From NCBI GenBank assembly GCA_023399295.1, contig JAEWQF010000009.1:1-64000 (forward strand): a DNA stretch of 64,000 nt, in the 5' to 3' direction. The position numbers and the translations under genes are program-made. This stretch comes from Bacteroidota bacterium. GTDB taxonomy: Bacteria > Bacteroidota > Bacteroidia > Bacteroidales > Dysgonomonadaceae. Below are positions 51,336 to 60,188 of the stretch, in pieces (position 1 is the first letter of the stretch; each line of letters begins with the position of its first letter). The notes beneath the pieces were generated by a model. That model saw only the letters and a program-made list of their open reading frames with translations, was not told where the DNA came from and ran no database searches.

Positions 51336-51848
51336 TTAAAACTGTCGTTCAAGGATCCAGAGATCGTTAAACGGCACGCCATAGGTTTTCCGGAGGTAGT
51401 CGGTATTGCCTTTTGTGGAGTATTGGTTGTATATCTCCTCACGCTTGGCGGCTGCTGACACCTTGTCGTCATAGCTGGCGATGATGACACGGTACATCCC
51501 CTGTTCGTTCTCTGCCAGGATCACCTTGTGATCTTCATTCTCCATGCGTGACTTCAGTGACTCAGCGTTTAGCTTCACACCGAGGGAGGCAATCACGACA
51601 CTGTACTTCTTCAATCCTGAAGCGTCGGTAGGATAGACTGGTTCCACCTTCTCCTTGCGTACCGATACTTCAACAGGAGGCAGCGGACTGGCATCCTTGA
51701 TCACGGTGGTGGGTTGCGCGGCTGTTTGCTGCATTTCCCGCTCCTTGGCTGCTTCATATACCTGTTTGTAAGCGCTCTGTTTTGGTTTACATGAGGTTCC
51801 CACAACCAACAGGGCAGCTAAAATCAATGCAAAATGGAATTTTTTCAT
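51336..51848 (-). CDS. SPOR-domain lipoprotein
   Basis: About 170 residues from MKKFHFALILAALLVVGTSC, a lipoprotein signal with Cys20. A polar linker leads to a C-terminal SPOR-like domain (YSVVIASLGVKLNAESLKSRMENEDHKVILAENEQGMYRVIIASYDDKVSAAAKREEIYNQY), of the type that binds denuded peptidoglycan at division septa. A longer reading from 51896 lacks support. It has its own promoter and terminator and so is monocistronic. Confidence 0.85.
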   Translation of the reverse strand: MKKFHFALILAALLVVGTSCKPKQSAYKQVYEAAKEREMQQTAAQPTTVIKDASPLPPVEVSVRKEKVEPVYPTDASGLKKYSVVIASLGVKLNAESLKSRMENEDHKVILAENEQGMYRVIIASYDDKVSAAAKREEIYNQYSTKGNTDYLRKTYGVPFNDLWILERQF

Positions 51849-51903
51849 CTGTGTGATATTGTTAGATAGTTTTGATCGTTTCTCAAGCGCAATCAATGTG
51901 ATG

Positions 51904-51911
51904 CAAAGATA
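51904..51911 (-). promoter_or_regulatory. -7 promoter element for the SPOR-domain gene
   Basis: TATCTTTG on the minus strand fits TAnnTTTG, 56 bases before the ATG at 51848. Confidence 0.55.
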
Positions 51912-52098
51912 ATAAAGAAGCGTATCGTTGCACGATTGCCGGTGTGAAAATTAATTAAAATGAAATGGAGCCTTTATTGAGCCCATCACTTTTCACGTTT
52001 TATCCATCACTTTGCCTGCTGCCGCAGCTTTAATTCAACGGTAGCTGAATCGCACCAAGGTCAACCACGACACCCTCAGCGGGGATGGTTGCAACAGG

Positions 52099-52914
52099 CT
52101 ATTGCAGTTGCAGGCTAATGGGTTTGGGTGTGATTTCGAGGAGACTGCCCTGTACAATGGTATCGGACATGAAGATGGTATCACGATAACCTGACTCCGG
52201 ATCGGCGAACAGGTGTACCTTCCAGGGACCCTCATGCAACCCCGAGAAAAAAAACATACCCTCCACTCCCTCGGGTAGTGAGAAGAGTGAATCACCATCA
52301 CGGGTGATCAGCACCACCGGTGCTGCCTCAAGGGGGGTGACATACCCTTTCAGGGATCCTCCGTAGGTCTCGGGGTAAGCTCTCGCACGGGGATCGAGGT
52401 ACCAGTTGCCATTTACTTCATATACCGAGAGAGCCGCATTCACATCGATCACGATGCTGACGATGAAGTGGGCCGTGAGTGTTGCATCCACATCGTGGAT
52501 GACCAGGTACTCAGTCACATTGGGTGATTTTTCTAGCGGGATGGACTTGTCGGTGACAGTCATCATCCTGTTGTTGTTACCCAGTGTCAGGCGTATCTTT
52601 TCGATCTTGCCACCAGCGGGGAAGTACTGGTCGACAAGTTGCAACGTTCTTCCGTTCATCAGTTTGAGCAGGTCGTACTCACCACCGGAATAAGAGAGTG
52701 ATACCCAGTCGCCCGCATTGCCGGTGCTGTCGGTTGCTTGCACCTCTATTGACTCAATATGGAGATAGATCTCCTTCAGCAACGGTGCAGCCGCATCGGT
52801 CAACTTGATCCGCAGACGGACGGCATTCTCACTGACATCTTCTTTTCCACAAGAGAAAAAGAGCAACGCTAACAGGCAGGTCATTGCAGCGGGGAGGATA
52901 TAATTTCTAAGCAT
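52099..52914 (-). CDS. DUF4382 lipoprotein
   Basis: About 271 residues from MLRNYILPAAMTCLLALLFFSCGK, with lipid-site Cys22. A DUF4382 domain follows (VRLRIKLTDAAAPLLKEIYLHIESIEVQATD, then GEYDLLKLMNGRTLQLVDQYFPAGGKIEKIRLTLGNNN), and the C-terminal part looks like a beta-sandwich of the carboxypeptidase-regulatory type (GGSLKGYVTPLEAAPVVLITRDG, PWKVHLFAD). It is a probable surface or periplasmic lipoprotein of unknown function. Its promoter (52946) faces the next gene. Confidence 0.82.
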   Translation of the reverse strand: MLRNYILPAAMTCLLALLFFSCGKEDVSENAVRLRIKLTDAAAPLLKEIYLHIESIEVQATDSTGNAGDWVSLSYSGGEYDLLKLMNGRTLQLVDQYFPAGGKIEKIRLTLGNNNRMMTVTDKSIPLEKSPNVTEYLVIHDVDATLTAHFIVSIVIDVNAALSVYEVNGNWYLDPRARAYPETYGGSLKGYVTPLEAAPVVLITRDGDSLFSLPEGVEGMFFFSGLHEGPWKVHLFADPESGYRDTIFMSDTIVQGSLLEITPKPISLQLQ

Positions 52915-52945
52915 GGAACAAACGGATATGAATGAATAGCTGTTG

Positions 52946-52953
52946 CAAAGATA
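52946..52953 (-). promoter_or_regulatory. -7 promoter element for the DUF4382 gene
   Basis: TATCTTTG on the minus strand fits TAnnTTTG, 32 bases before the ATG at 52914. Confidence 0.55.
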
Positions 52954-53072
52954 AACAAAAGAGTGCAGTGTTGAAACAACAAGGATGCCATTCCGGATTG
53001 CCAGAAACAAAATTGTGTGTCAACTGTTATTATTTTTTATGGGTACATTTTGACACAACAATTGACCGCAAC

Positions 53073-53684
53073 ATGAAAACAGAGTTACGATTGATGATCC
53101 CGGCAACAGCACTGATGCTGTTCCTTACAGCCTGCAGTCAGCAGAAGAATGAGCGTGCCACATCCCCATCCGATGTTCCGGAGAGTAGCGGGATGGGTGT
53201 TGTCTCACCGGCGGAGCGGGAGAAGCAGGCACTGCTATACAATGAGAAGCTGATGAGTCATTTCGGTGCCGACTGGATGGAACGCGAATCGGATCCCGAT
53301 CTCTACCCCGACTATTACGGTGGTTCATTCATCGACAACAGCGGCACCTTCGTGATTGCTGTCACCGGTGACACTGAAAGCAACAGGCAACGACTGGCAG
53401 CCATCCTGGGTGGAGATGACTTTAAGGTGGAGAAGGTCACCTACGCTTACAGTCAGATGATGCGTGTGATGGACCGTATCGACGCCTTCCTGGTTGACAG
53501 CAGCGTGGGGGATGACCATCCGGTGATGGCTCATTTCGCGGGTGCTTACCCTGATGTGATGGCGAATAGGGTGAAGGTGATATTGACCGAGGTGAACAAT
53601 ACAATCACCAACAGCTTCAAAAAGGATGTCTCCGACTCACCCTTGGTCCTCTTTGAGCAGGGTGAGATCCCGCAATTGTACTGA
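53073..53684 (+). CDS. Lipoprotein of unknown function
   Basis: About 203 residues from MKTELRLMIPATALMLFLTAC, a lipoprotein signal with Cys21. A longer reading to 52932 would start at a Cys-rich stretch that is not credible. The mature part has YYGGSFIDNSGTFVIAVTGDT and MAHFAGAYPDVMANRVKVILTEVNNTITNSF, with a beta-alpha character resembling peptidase-inhibitor or S1-pro-domain folds; I cannot name a family. Divergent from the DUF4382 gene and convergent with gcvP. Confidence 0.72.
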   Translation: MKTELRLMIPATALMLFLTACSQQKNERATSPSDVPESSGMGVVSPAEREKQALLYNEKLMSHFGADWMERESDPDLYPDYYGGSFIDNSGTFVIAVTGDTESNRQRLAAILGGDDFKVEKVTYAYSQMMRVMDRIDAFLVDSSVGDDHPVMAHFAGAYPDVMANRVKVILTEVNNTITNSFKKDVSDSPLVLFEQGEIPQLY

Positions 53685-53706
53685 GTGAAAGAAGCCGGGA
53701 AATGAA

Positions 53707-53737
53707 AGTGGGGGGCACTTCATCGGTGCCCCCCACT
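53707..53737. terminator. GC-rich hairpin between convergent genes
   Basis: AGTGGGGGGCAC and GTGCCCCCCACT form a 12-bp perfect stem around TTCATCG. There is no long T-run on either side (CTATTC right, TTTCATTT on the minus strand), so it is probably a weak bidirectional terminator or RNA-stabilising hairpin. Confidence 0.7.
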
Positions 53738-53760
53738 CTATTCAAACTATCCACATCTGT

Positions 53761-56604
53761 TTAGAGCTCACAGAGGCAGGAGACCAGGTTGCGGTCGCCA
53801 TAGGCATTGTCGACCCGTGCCACATTGACCCAGAATTTATTCTCAGCCACGAATGGCAGAGGATAAAGTGCCTTACTGCGGGAATAGGCATGTCGCCACT
53901 CATCGGCAACCGCCTCATATTCAGGATGAGGAGCATTCACCAGCACGTTATCGTCTTGTGCATAGAGCCCTCGCGAGACCTCAATGATCTCTTCGTGGAT
54001 CTGCTCCATGACCGCCACAAAACGATCCAGTTCTGCCAGGCTCTCGCTCTCGGTGGGTTCTACCATCAGCGTGCCGTGTACCGGGAAAGAGAGTGTGGGT
54101 GCATGATACCCATAATCGATCAGTCGCTTGGCGATGTCGCTCTCGGTGATCCCCGAAACATCTTTCAAGCCGCGGCAATCCAGGATCAACTCATGCCCCA
54201 CCCTGCCTTTTTCTCCTCTATAGAGAATTCCATATGCGTTGCTCAGCTTCTCAGCCAGGTAGTTGGCATTGAGTATCGCGACCTCGGTCGCTTCCCTGAG
54301 TCCGTCGGCACCCATCATGCGGATATAACCGTAGGTAATGGGCAGCACGCCGGCGCTGCCATAGGGGGCTGCCGCCACACAGTTCAACTCAGTGTCAAGT
54401 GCTACCGGATGACCCGGCAGGAAAGGGACCAGGTGCTCCGCCACGCAGATGGGTCCCACACCGGGGCCGCCACCGCCATGAGGAATGGCAAAGGTCTTGT
54501 GCAGGTTCAGGTGACATACATCGGCACCAATCGTACCCGGGTTTGTCAATCCCACCTGTGCATTCATGTTGGCGCCATCCATGTAAACCTGCCCACCGGC
54601 TGAATGGATCAGTCGGCACATCTCGCGAATCTCCGTTTCAAAGATGCCATGTGTGGAGGGATAGGTGATCATCAATGCTGCCAGCTCCCCACTGTGTTGC
54701 TCCACCTTGCTGCGCAGGTCATCCATGTCTACGTTACCCCGTGCATCACTGGCCACCGTCACCGGTGTGAAGCCCGCCTGTACGGCGCTGGCGGGATTGG
54801 TGCCGTGTGCCGATGCCGGAATGAGTACCACCTTGCGTGTACCCTGCCCGATGCTCTCCTGATAGGCGGCAATGGTGATCAGACCGGCATATTCACCCGC
54901 AGCACCTGAGTTGGGTTGCAGGCTGGTAGCCGCCAGTCCGGTGATCTCAGCCAGCATCTCCTCCAGCTCCGCGATCATCTCTTTGTAACCTTCCACCTGC
55001 TCACCAGGCGCAAAAGGGTGGATGCGCTGAAATCCGGGCAGCCCCAGTGGCAACAGCTCAGAAGCAGCATTCAGCTTCATGGTACAGGAACCGAGTGAGA
55101 TCATGGAGTGAGCCAGTGAGATATCTTTCCGTTCCAACCGCTTGATGTAACGCATCAGTTCTGTCTCGGTATGATACTGTTGAAAGGTCGGATGGGTGAG
55201 AAAGTCGCTTTTTCTGAGCTGCTCCTCCCGCAGGATGATCTTCTCGGGCAGGTCGTCAATCATGAATACCTTCGAACTACCGGCAGCCATGGCAAAAAGT
55301 GCGAGCAGCTCATGTACGCGGTAGTCGTTGGTGGTCTCATCGAGGCTGAGACCAATCCTGCCGTCACCATAATAGCGCAGGTTGATTTCCCGCATATCGG
55401 CATGGTTGCGGATATCCTCTTCCGTAATTCCTTCCGGCAGATGAATGGTGAGGGTATCGAAGAAGCTCCCGTTTTGCTGTTTGTAACCCATTGCCTGCAA
55501 CTCATCGTTGACATGAGCGGTGAGCGAATGGATGCGTCGGGCAATCCGTCTGAGACCCTCTGCACCATGATAGACTGCATAAAAGGATGCCATGGTTGCC
55601 AGCAGTGCCTGAGCGGTACAGATGTTGGAAGTGGCCTTCTCCCGTTTGATGTGTTGTTCTCTCGTCTGCAGGGCCATACGCAGTGCCTCTCTGCCGTGGG
55701 CATCTTTCGAGATGCCGATGATACGACCCGGTATGGAACGCTTGTACTCGTCGCGTGTGGCGAAGAAAGCCGCTGAGGGGCCACCGAAGAACATCGGGAT
55801 GCCAAAACGCTGGCTGCTGCCGAAGGCGATGTCGGCACCCCACTCACCCGGAGGGGTGAGCAGTACCAACGCCATCAGATCGGTCGCCACGGCCACCTTA
55901 CAGTCGGCAGCATGTGCCTTTTCGGTGAATGCACGGTACTCCTCCACACTGCCTTCGCTGTTGGGATACTGCAGGATGGCACCAAAGCATTGTTTCTCAA
56001 ATGAAAAACTCTTGTAATCGCCGGTGATGACCTCGATACCGGTATGACGCATGCGTGTTTGGAGCACGGCGAGCGTCTGCGGGAAGAGGTGTTGATCCAG
56101 GAAGAGTGTCTCCACCTGCTGTTTCACCTGTTCACGGCTGCGCAACCCATACATCATTGTCGCTGCCTCGGCTGCGGCGGTGGCTTCGTCGAGCAGTGAG
56201 CTGTTTGATAGCGGCAATGCGGTGAGCTCGCTCACCATGGTCTGGAAATTGAGGAGTGCCTCCAGTCGTCCTTGTGAGATCTCCGCCTGGTAGGGGGTGT
56301 AAGAGGTGTACCACACCGGGTTCTCGAATACATTGCGGTAGATGGGTGCGGGCGTGATGGTGTCGTACCATCCCATTCCGATGTAGGAGGCATACACCCT
56401 GTTGCGGGCGGCAAGATGTGCGATCTCACCGGCATACTCCTGTTCGGTGAGTGCTGCGGGCAGTGAGAGGGGAGCAGCGAGCCGAATATCAGCGGGGATT
56501 GTCTGGTTGATCAGCTCCTCCATGCTGGAGAGGCCGATACGCTCCAGCATCGATTGCTTGTCTGCTTCACTGATGCCGATATGGCGGTATTTGAAGTGTT
56601 CCAT
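53761..56604 (-). CDS. gcvP: Glycine dehydrogenase (decarboxylating), P-protein
   Basis: The PLP-dependent decarboxylase of the glycine cleavage system. 947 residues, so the two P-protein halves are fused. Seen: the N-terminal FKYRHIGISEADKQSMLERIG, TPYQAEISQGRLEALLNFQTMV, SLGSCTMKLNAASEL, and the PLP-lysine region LNLHKTFAIPHGGGGPGVGPI. It is the third gene of the run rsmG-MBL-gcvP; gcvH and gcvT are not in the window. No glycine riboswitch is present upstream because the MBL gene ends 18 bases away. Confidence 0.96.
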   Translation of the reverse strand: MEHFKYRHIGISEADKQSMLERIGLSSMEELINQTIPADIRLAAPLSLPAALTEQEYAGEIAHLAARNRVYASYIGMGWYDTITPAPIYRNVFENPVWYTSYTPYQAEISQGRLEALLNFQTMVSELTALPLSNSSLLDEATAAAEAATMMYGLRSREQVKQQVETLFLDQHLFPQTLAVLQTRMRHTGIEVITGDYKSFSFEKQCFGAILQYPNSEGSVEEYRAFTEKAHAADCKVAVATDLMALVLLTPPGEWGADIAFGSSQRFGIPMFFGGPSAAFFATRDEYKRSIPGRIIGISKDAHGREALRMALQTREQHIKREKATSNICTAQALLATMASFYAVYHGAEGLRRIARRIHSLTAHVNDELQAMGYKQQNGSFFDTLTIHLPEGITEEDIRNHADMREINLRYYGDGRIGLSLDETTNDYRVHELLALFAMAAGSSKVFMIDDLPEKIILREEQLRKSDFLTHPTFQQYHTETELMRYIKRLERKDISLAHSMISLGSCTMKLNAASELLPLGLPGFQRIHPFAPGEQVEGYKEMIAELEEMLAEITGLAATSLQPNSGAAGEYAGLITIAAYQESIGQGTRKVVLIPASAHGTNPASAVQAGFTPVTVASDARGNVDMDDLRSKVEQHSGELAALMITYPSTHGIFETEIREMCRLIHSAGGQVYMDGANMNAQVGLTNPGTIGADVCHLNLHKTFAIPHGGGGPGVGPICVAEHLVPFLPGHPVALDTELNCVAAAPYGSAGVLPITYGYIRMMGADGLREATEVAILNANYLAEKLSNAYGILYRGEKGRVGHELILDCRGLKDVSGITESDIAKRLIDYGYHAPTLSFPVHGTLMVEPTESESLAELDRFVAVMEQIHEEIIEVSRGLYAQDDNVLVNAPHPEYEAVADEWRHAYSRSKALYPLPFVAENKFWVNVARVDNAYGDRNLVSCLCEL

Positions 56605-56621
56605 TGTTACAGTATCTGTTG

Positions 56622-57290
56622 TTATTGGGTTGGGTCATTCTGATTCATGTTGACGAACGGGTTGTACCGTTTCTCATTGCCGATGGTGGTGGAGGGACCG
56701 TGACCGGGATAAACCCGTGTCTCCTCAGGCAGTGCATAGAGTTTGTTGCGGATGCTTCCGGTGAGTATGTCATAACTGCCGCGAGGCAGATCGGTACGTC
56801 CGATGCCGGAATGGAAGAGGGCATCACCACTCATCACCACCGCAGCATGCTCCTCATAGAATGCAATGCTGCCGGGAGAATGTCCCGGCACATGGATTGC
56901 CCGCAGCGAGTGGTTTCCGAAGGTGATCAAATCGCCCTCCCGCAGGTAGTTGCTTTTCTTGGGCCGATAATTGTCATGTACCGATGGGAAGCCGAACAGT
57001 TGCATCTGTGCGGGGATCCCCTCCAACAAGAATTCATCATCGGGATGAAAGAGCAGTGGGAGATCAAACCGGTCTGCAAGCAGGTTGACCCCGAAGAGGT
57101 GGTCGAAGTGAAGGTGGGTATTGATCAGGTGCCTCACCACGAAGTCATGATCGAGAAGGTAGTTGAGTAAGAGCTCCTGCTCATCGGCAAAATAACATGC
57201 CGCATCGATTACAACACATTCACCGGTTTCATCGGAAAGCACATAGGTATTGACTCCCAGCGGGTTGAATTCAAATGTTTTGATTTTCAT
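56622..57290 (-). CDS. MBL-fold hydrolase (glyoxalase II-like)
   Basis: A 222-residue metallo-beta-lactamase-fold protein. Metal motifs are THLHFDHLFGVN, GHSPGSIAFYEE with His, a bridging Asp in VVMSGDALFHSGIGRTDL and a final His in VYPGHGPSTTIG, as in glyoxalase II and the YcbL subgroup of type I enzymes. Substrate cannot be set; thioester hydrolysis is the usual reaction. It lies between rsmG and gcvP on one strand. Confidence 0.9.
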   Translation of the reverse strand: MKIKTFEFNPLGVNTYVLSDETGECVVIDAACYFADEQELLLNYLLDHDFVVRHLINTHLHFDHLFGVNLLADRFDLPLLFHPDDEFLLEGIPAQMQLFGFPSVHDNYRPKKSNYLREGDLITFGNHSLRAIHVPGHSPGSIAFYEEHAAVVMSGDALFHSGIGRTDLPRGSYDILTGSIRNKLYALPEETRVYPGHGPSTTIGNEKRYNPFVNMNQNDPTQ

Positions 57291-57319
57291 ACAAATCGTA
57301 CACTATACTGTTACAATGT

Positions 57320-57943
57320 TCAGCCCAAGGGCATATAAACCAGTTTCTTTGTCTGGAAGAAGGGATCGGAAAAGTAGCTGGTGAGTGATACCACTTCGGC
57401 CACTTGACGGTAAGGGTGCAGTTCGGCGGTCAGATCACCTCCCTTCAGGCAGATGATGCCATTGGGCAGTGCGTTGATCTGCTCCCTGGCAATGTTTTTA
57501 CGGATGATGCGAATCAGCTCCGGCAGGGGCATTACGGCACGGCTCACCACGAAATGAAATTGTCGTTTCTCCTCTTCGGCACGTGCGTGCATTGCCTCCA
57601 CATTGGTGAGTCCGATGGCGTCGGACACCTCCCGCACAACCCGTATCTTCTTGCCGATGCTGTCGAGCAGCAGGAAGCGTGACTCAGGGAAAAAGATTGC
57701 CAGGGGTATGCCCGGGAATCCGCCACCGGTACCCACATCCATGATCGTAGTGCCGGGAGCGAACCTGATGTACCTGGCTATCGCCAACGAGTGAAGCACG
57801 TGGTGCAGGTACAGGTTGTCGATATCCTTGCGGGAGATGACATTGATTTTGCTGTTCCACTCCTGGTAGAGGTTGTAGAGTGCCTCGAACTGTCTTGTCT
57901 GTACCTCGGACAGTGCCGGGAAAATATTGCTTATTTCTTTCAC
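57320..57943 (-). CDS. rsmG: 16S rRNA (guanine(527)-N7)-methyltransferase
   Basis: Methylates G527 of 16S rRNA from SAM; loss causes low-level streptomycin resistance in other bacteria. 207 residues. The SAM-binding motif is TTIMDVGTGGGFPGIPLAIFFPESRFLLLDSIGKKIRVV; KINVISRKDIDNLYLHHVLHSLAI is the N-terminal signature. The start codon is GTG and overlaps the stop of the upstream DUF3298 gene (GTGA), so it is coupled to it. Confidence 0.96.
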   Translation of the reverse strand: MKEISNIFPALSEVQTRQFEALYNLYQEWNSKINVISRKDIDNLYLHHVLHSLAIARYIRFAPGTTIMDVGTGGGFPGIPLAIFFPESRFLLLDSIGKKIRVVREVSDAIGLTNVEAMHARAEEEKRQFHFVVSRAVMPLPELIRIIRKNIAREQINALPNGIICLKGGDLTAELHPYRQVAEVVSLTSYFSDPFFQTKKLVYMPLG

Positions 57944-58854
57944 TTCAGGTCGGCCAGTTTAGATGCAACACTGTTCTCTCTTAATAGGGAGCGGACAGAT
58001 GCGTAGGGGATCATCACCTCGGGTGCATCCAGTTGATAAGCCGAATACTCACCCTTGTTAAAGGTATAGAGAATGCCTTCGTCGTTGAGCAGGAAGTTGC
58101 TGTTTGGCACTATCTCACGGATGCCGAAGAAACCCAGCTCCTCCAGTTCTTCAATGCTCTTGACCCCGTTCTGTTCCAGGATCGAAGTGATGAGAATCTG
58201 TCGGAGTGCGGTGTCGTAACCTGCGTTGAAGAGGTCGCTCTCGGTAACGGGAACACCCCGCTTCAGGTTGAAGACATGGTTGCGATAGAGCTGGTAGGAG
58301 GTTGCTCCACCTTTGTTGTTCGATTGTCTCACCTGAAAGGAGATGATGCCATGGTGGTTGTAGAGGATTGTATCCGAGATGTTTTCATAATAGGAATAAA
58401 AACTGTTGGTAGGCGATTGATCCCTAAATTCCTGTTCGTGGATGTCGTCCACCATCGGGGATTCCTGCACAATGATTCTGTCAGCTGTACTGCGGTAGAT
58501 GGATGCATCGCGGGTGTAGTTGTCCACATAGTTTCTCACATAGGCCTCAACGGCACCCGACGGTGTCAACCCCTCATATGCCGGCCCGAAGAGCGCCGTC
58601 ACGAAATAGTGCTGCAGGGTATCCAGGTCTGTGTCGCCACTGCTCCCGGGAAAGACAAACTGCAAACGGATGTCACAATAAGGATTGGCTGTATCCCCAT
58701 CAAGATGATGGCGCGAGTCGAGGAGGATGGTGTCCAGTGTCAGGTTGTTGGTACCCCGGTTCAAGCTGTCACCACCATTGCCGCACGAAGTGATGAGGGT
58801 GGATGCGGCAATCAGCAGAGAGCAGAGTGGCAGCCATAAAATTCTTCTCTCCAT
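57940..58854 (-). CDS. DUF3298 (RsiV-like) lipoprotein, second copy
   Basis: A 304-residue lipoprotein: LWLPLCSLLIAASTLITSCGN with Cys24. DUF4163/DUF3298 features are ISFQVRQSNNKGGATSYQLYRNHVFNLKRG and FGIREIVPNSNFLLNDEGILYTFNKGEYSAYQLD. It shares the IVPN.NF segment, lipobox and layout with the protein at 35012-35860. It overlaps the rsmG start by 4 bases, an odd pairing of an envelope protein with an rRNA methyltransferase. Promoter at 58880. Confidence 0.82.
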   Translation of the reverse strand: MERRILWLPLCSLLIAASTLITSCGNGGDSLNRGTNNLTLDTILLDSRHHLDGDTANPYCDIRLQFVFPGSSGDTDLDTLQHYFVTALFGPAYEGLTPSGAVEAYVRNYVDNYTRDASIYRSTADRIIVQESPMVDDIHEQEFRDQSPTNSFYSYYENISDTILYNHHGIISFQVRQSNNKGGATSYQLYRNHVFNLKRGVPVTESDLFNAGYDTALRQILITSILEQNGVKSIEELEELGFFGIREIVPNSNFLLNDEGILYTFNKGEYSAYQLDAPEVMIPYASVRSLLRENSVASKLADLK

Positions 58855-58879
58855 AAAAGAAAGCTGTTATATTCTGTTA

Positions 58880-58887
58880 CAAATTTA
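58880..58887 (-). promoter_or_regulatory. -7 promoter element for the DUF3298-rsmG unit
   Basis: TAAATTTG on the minus strand fits TAnnTTTG, 26 bases before the ATG at 58854. Confidence 0.5.
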
Positions 58888-58941
58888 CACTTAATTATCG
58901 ACATCAGCTCCTTTCGGAATGCGAAAATAAACATCTGAAAC

Positions 58942-58973
58942 AAAAAAGGGGGATGCACGGAGAGGCACCCACC
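58942..58973 (-). terminator. Terminator of the cyd operon
   Basis: On the minus strand GGTGGGTGC (58973-58965) pairs with GCATCCCCC (58956-58948) with one mismatch and one G-U pair, followed by TTTTTT. The cydB stop is 25 bases upstream. Confidence 0.7.
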
Positions 58974-58997
58974 CTTCTATATCAGGCTGCAGACAGC

Positions 58998-60152
58998 CTA
59001 ATAGACGTGACCATCATTGGGCAGATCATCCAGGCTCATCTTCTTGCGTTCCAGCGCACGCCAGGCATAGAAGATGTAGGCGGCCACCACCGGTACGAAG
59101 AGCGAGACCACCGCCATTGTTGAGAGGGTGAATTCGCTGGATGAGGAGTTCTGGAGTGTCAGCGAGCTCTGCAGATCGACCGATGAGGGGTAGTAGGCGG
59201 TATTGTTGTAGCCTGCGATCAGCAACAACATGGTAACCGTGACGATGGTTCCCGCTCCGGAGAACCATATCCCCTTTTTGAAGGTTGGGCTGAAAACGGT
59301 TCGTATGATCCCGTAGAGGACGGCGACAACACCCAGGAGGAAGAGTGCCATTACCAGCGGCATCTCAATGAAATTAGTCAGGTACTTCATCTTCTCGAGG
59401 GATACCTCTTTGGTGGCAGGATCCACGGCATACCCTTCGGAGAGGAGTGTCCAGATCAGGAAGATGAGGAAGAAGAGCAGGAAGGGAAGGCCGTTGAAGA
59501 GTACGAACTTGCGGGATCGTGTCTCCAATACGGGATGGCTGAGACGGTTCACGAAGAAGAGACTGGCCAGGGTACGTGCCAGGAAGAAGACGGCAAAACC
59601 GAGTGACAGGTTGCGCAGGTTAGCCAACAGCTCCAGTCCGTGCAGCGGGTTCTGCCACTGGCTGATGACCGGCCCTGCGACACCCAGACCGGCTATGTTG
59701 CCCTTGCCCACAGTGAACTCCGATCCGGTGAAGAAGGTGGCGACAACCACACCCAGCAGGAAGGTGCCAACCAGTCCATTGATGAACAGAAAGTTGCGAT
59801 AGACCGCCGTACCGAAGATGTTACCCGGTTTCGACTGGAACTCATAGGAGACAGCCTGCAGTACAAAGCAGAACAGCAGGATCATCCAGGCCCAGTAAGC
59901 ACCGCCGAAGCTGGTGGAATAAAACAGCGGGAAGGAGGCGAAGAATGCACCGCCGAAGGTGACCAGCGTGGTGAAGGTATACTCCCATTTTCTGCCGAGG
60001 GTATTTACTAGCAGCTTCTTCTCATCCTCTTTTCGGGAGAGCGAGTGCAACATTGATTGACCTCCCTGCACAAAGAGCAGGAATACCAACACGCCACCCA
60101 GCAGTGACATGATGAACCACCAGTATTGTTGTAGAAATTCATATGTGATCAT
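58998..60152 (-). CDS. cydB: Cytochrome bd oxidase subunit II
   Basis: Membrane subunit of the high-affinity quinol oxidase that reduces oxygen at low concentration. 384 residues with about eight or nine membrane helices; it opens MITYEFLQQYWWFIMSLLGGVLVFLLFVQGGQS, typical of CydB, and ends with a cytoplasmic ERKKMSLDD tail. It follows cydA by 36 bases. No cydX-like small gene was picked out. Confidence 0.95.
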   Translation of the reverse strand: MITYEFLQQYWWFIMSLLGGVLVFLLFVQGGQSMLHSLSRKEDEKKLLVNTLGRKWEYTFTTLVTFGGAFFASFPLFYSTSFGGAYWAWMILLFCFVLQAVSYEFQSKPGNIFGTAVYRNFLFINGLVGTFLLGVVVATFFTGSEFTVGKGNIAGLGVAGPVISQWQNPLHGLELLANLRNLSLGFAVFFLARTLASLFFVNRLSHPVLETRSRKFVLFNGLPFLLFFLIFLIWTLLSEGYAVDPATKEVSLEKMKYLTNFIEMPLVMALFLLGVVAVLYGIIRTVFSPTFKKGIWFSGAGTIVTVTMLLLIAGYNNTAYYPSSVDLQSSLTLQNSSSSEFTLSTMAVVSLFVPVVAAYIFYAWRALERKKMSLDDLPNDGHVY

Positions 60153-60188
60153 AATATGCTTTATTAAATCGGTTCAATGAGCATTAAA

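Noticed and set aside
53761..56640. Glycine riboswitch before gcvP
   Set aside because: The upstream gene ends 18 bases from the gcvP start, leaving no room for an aptamer.
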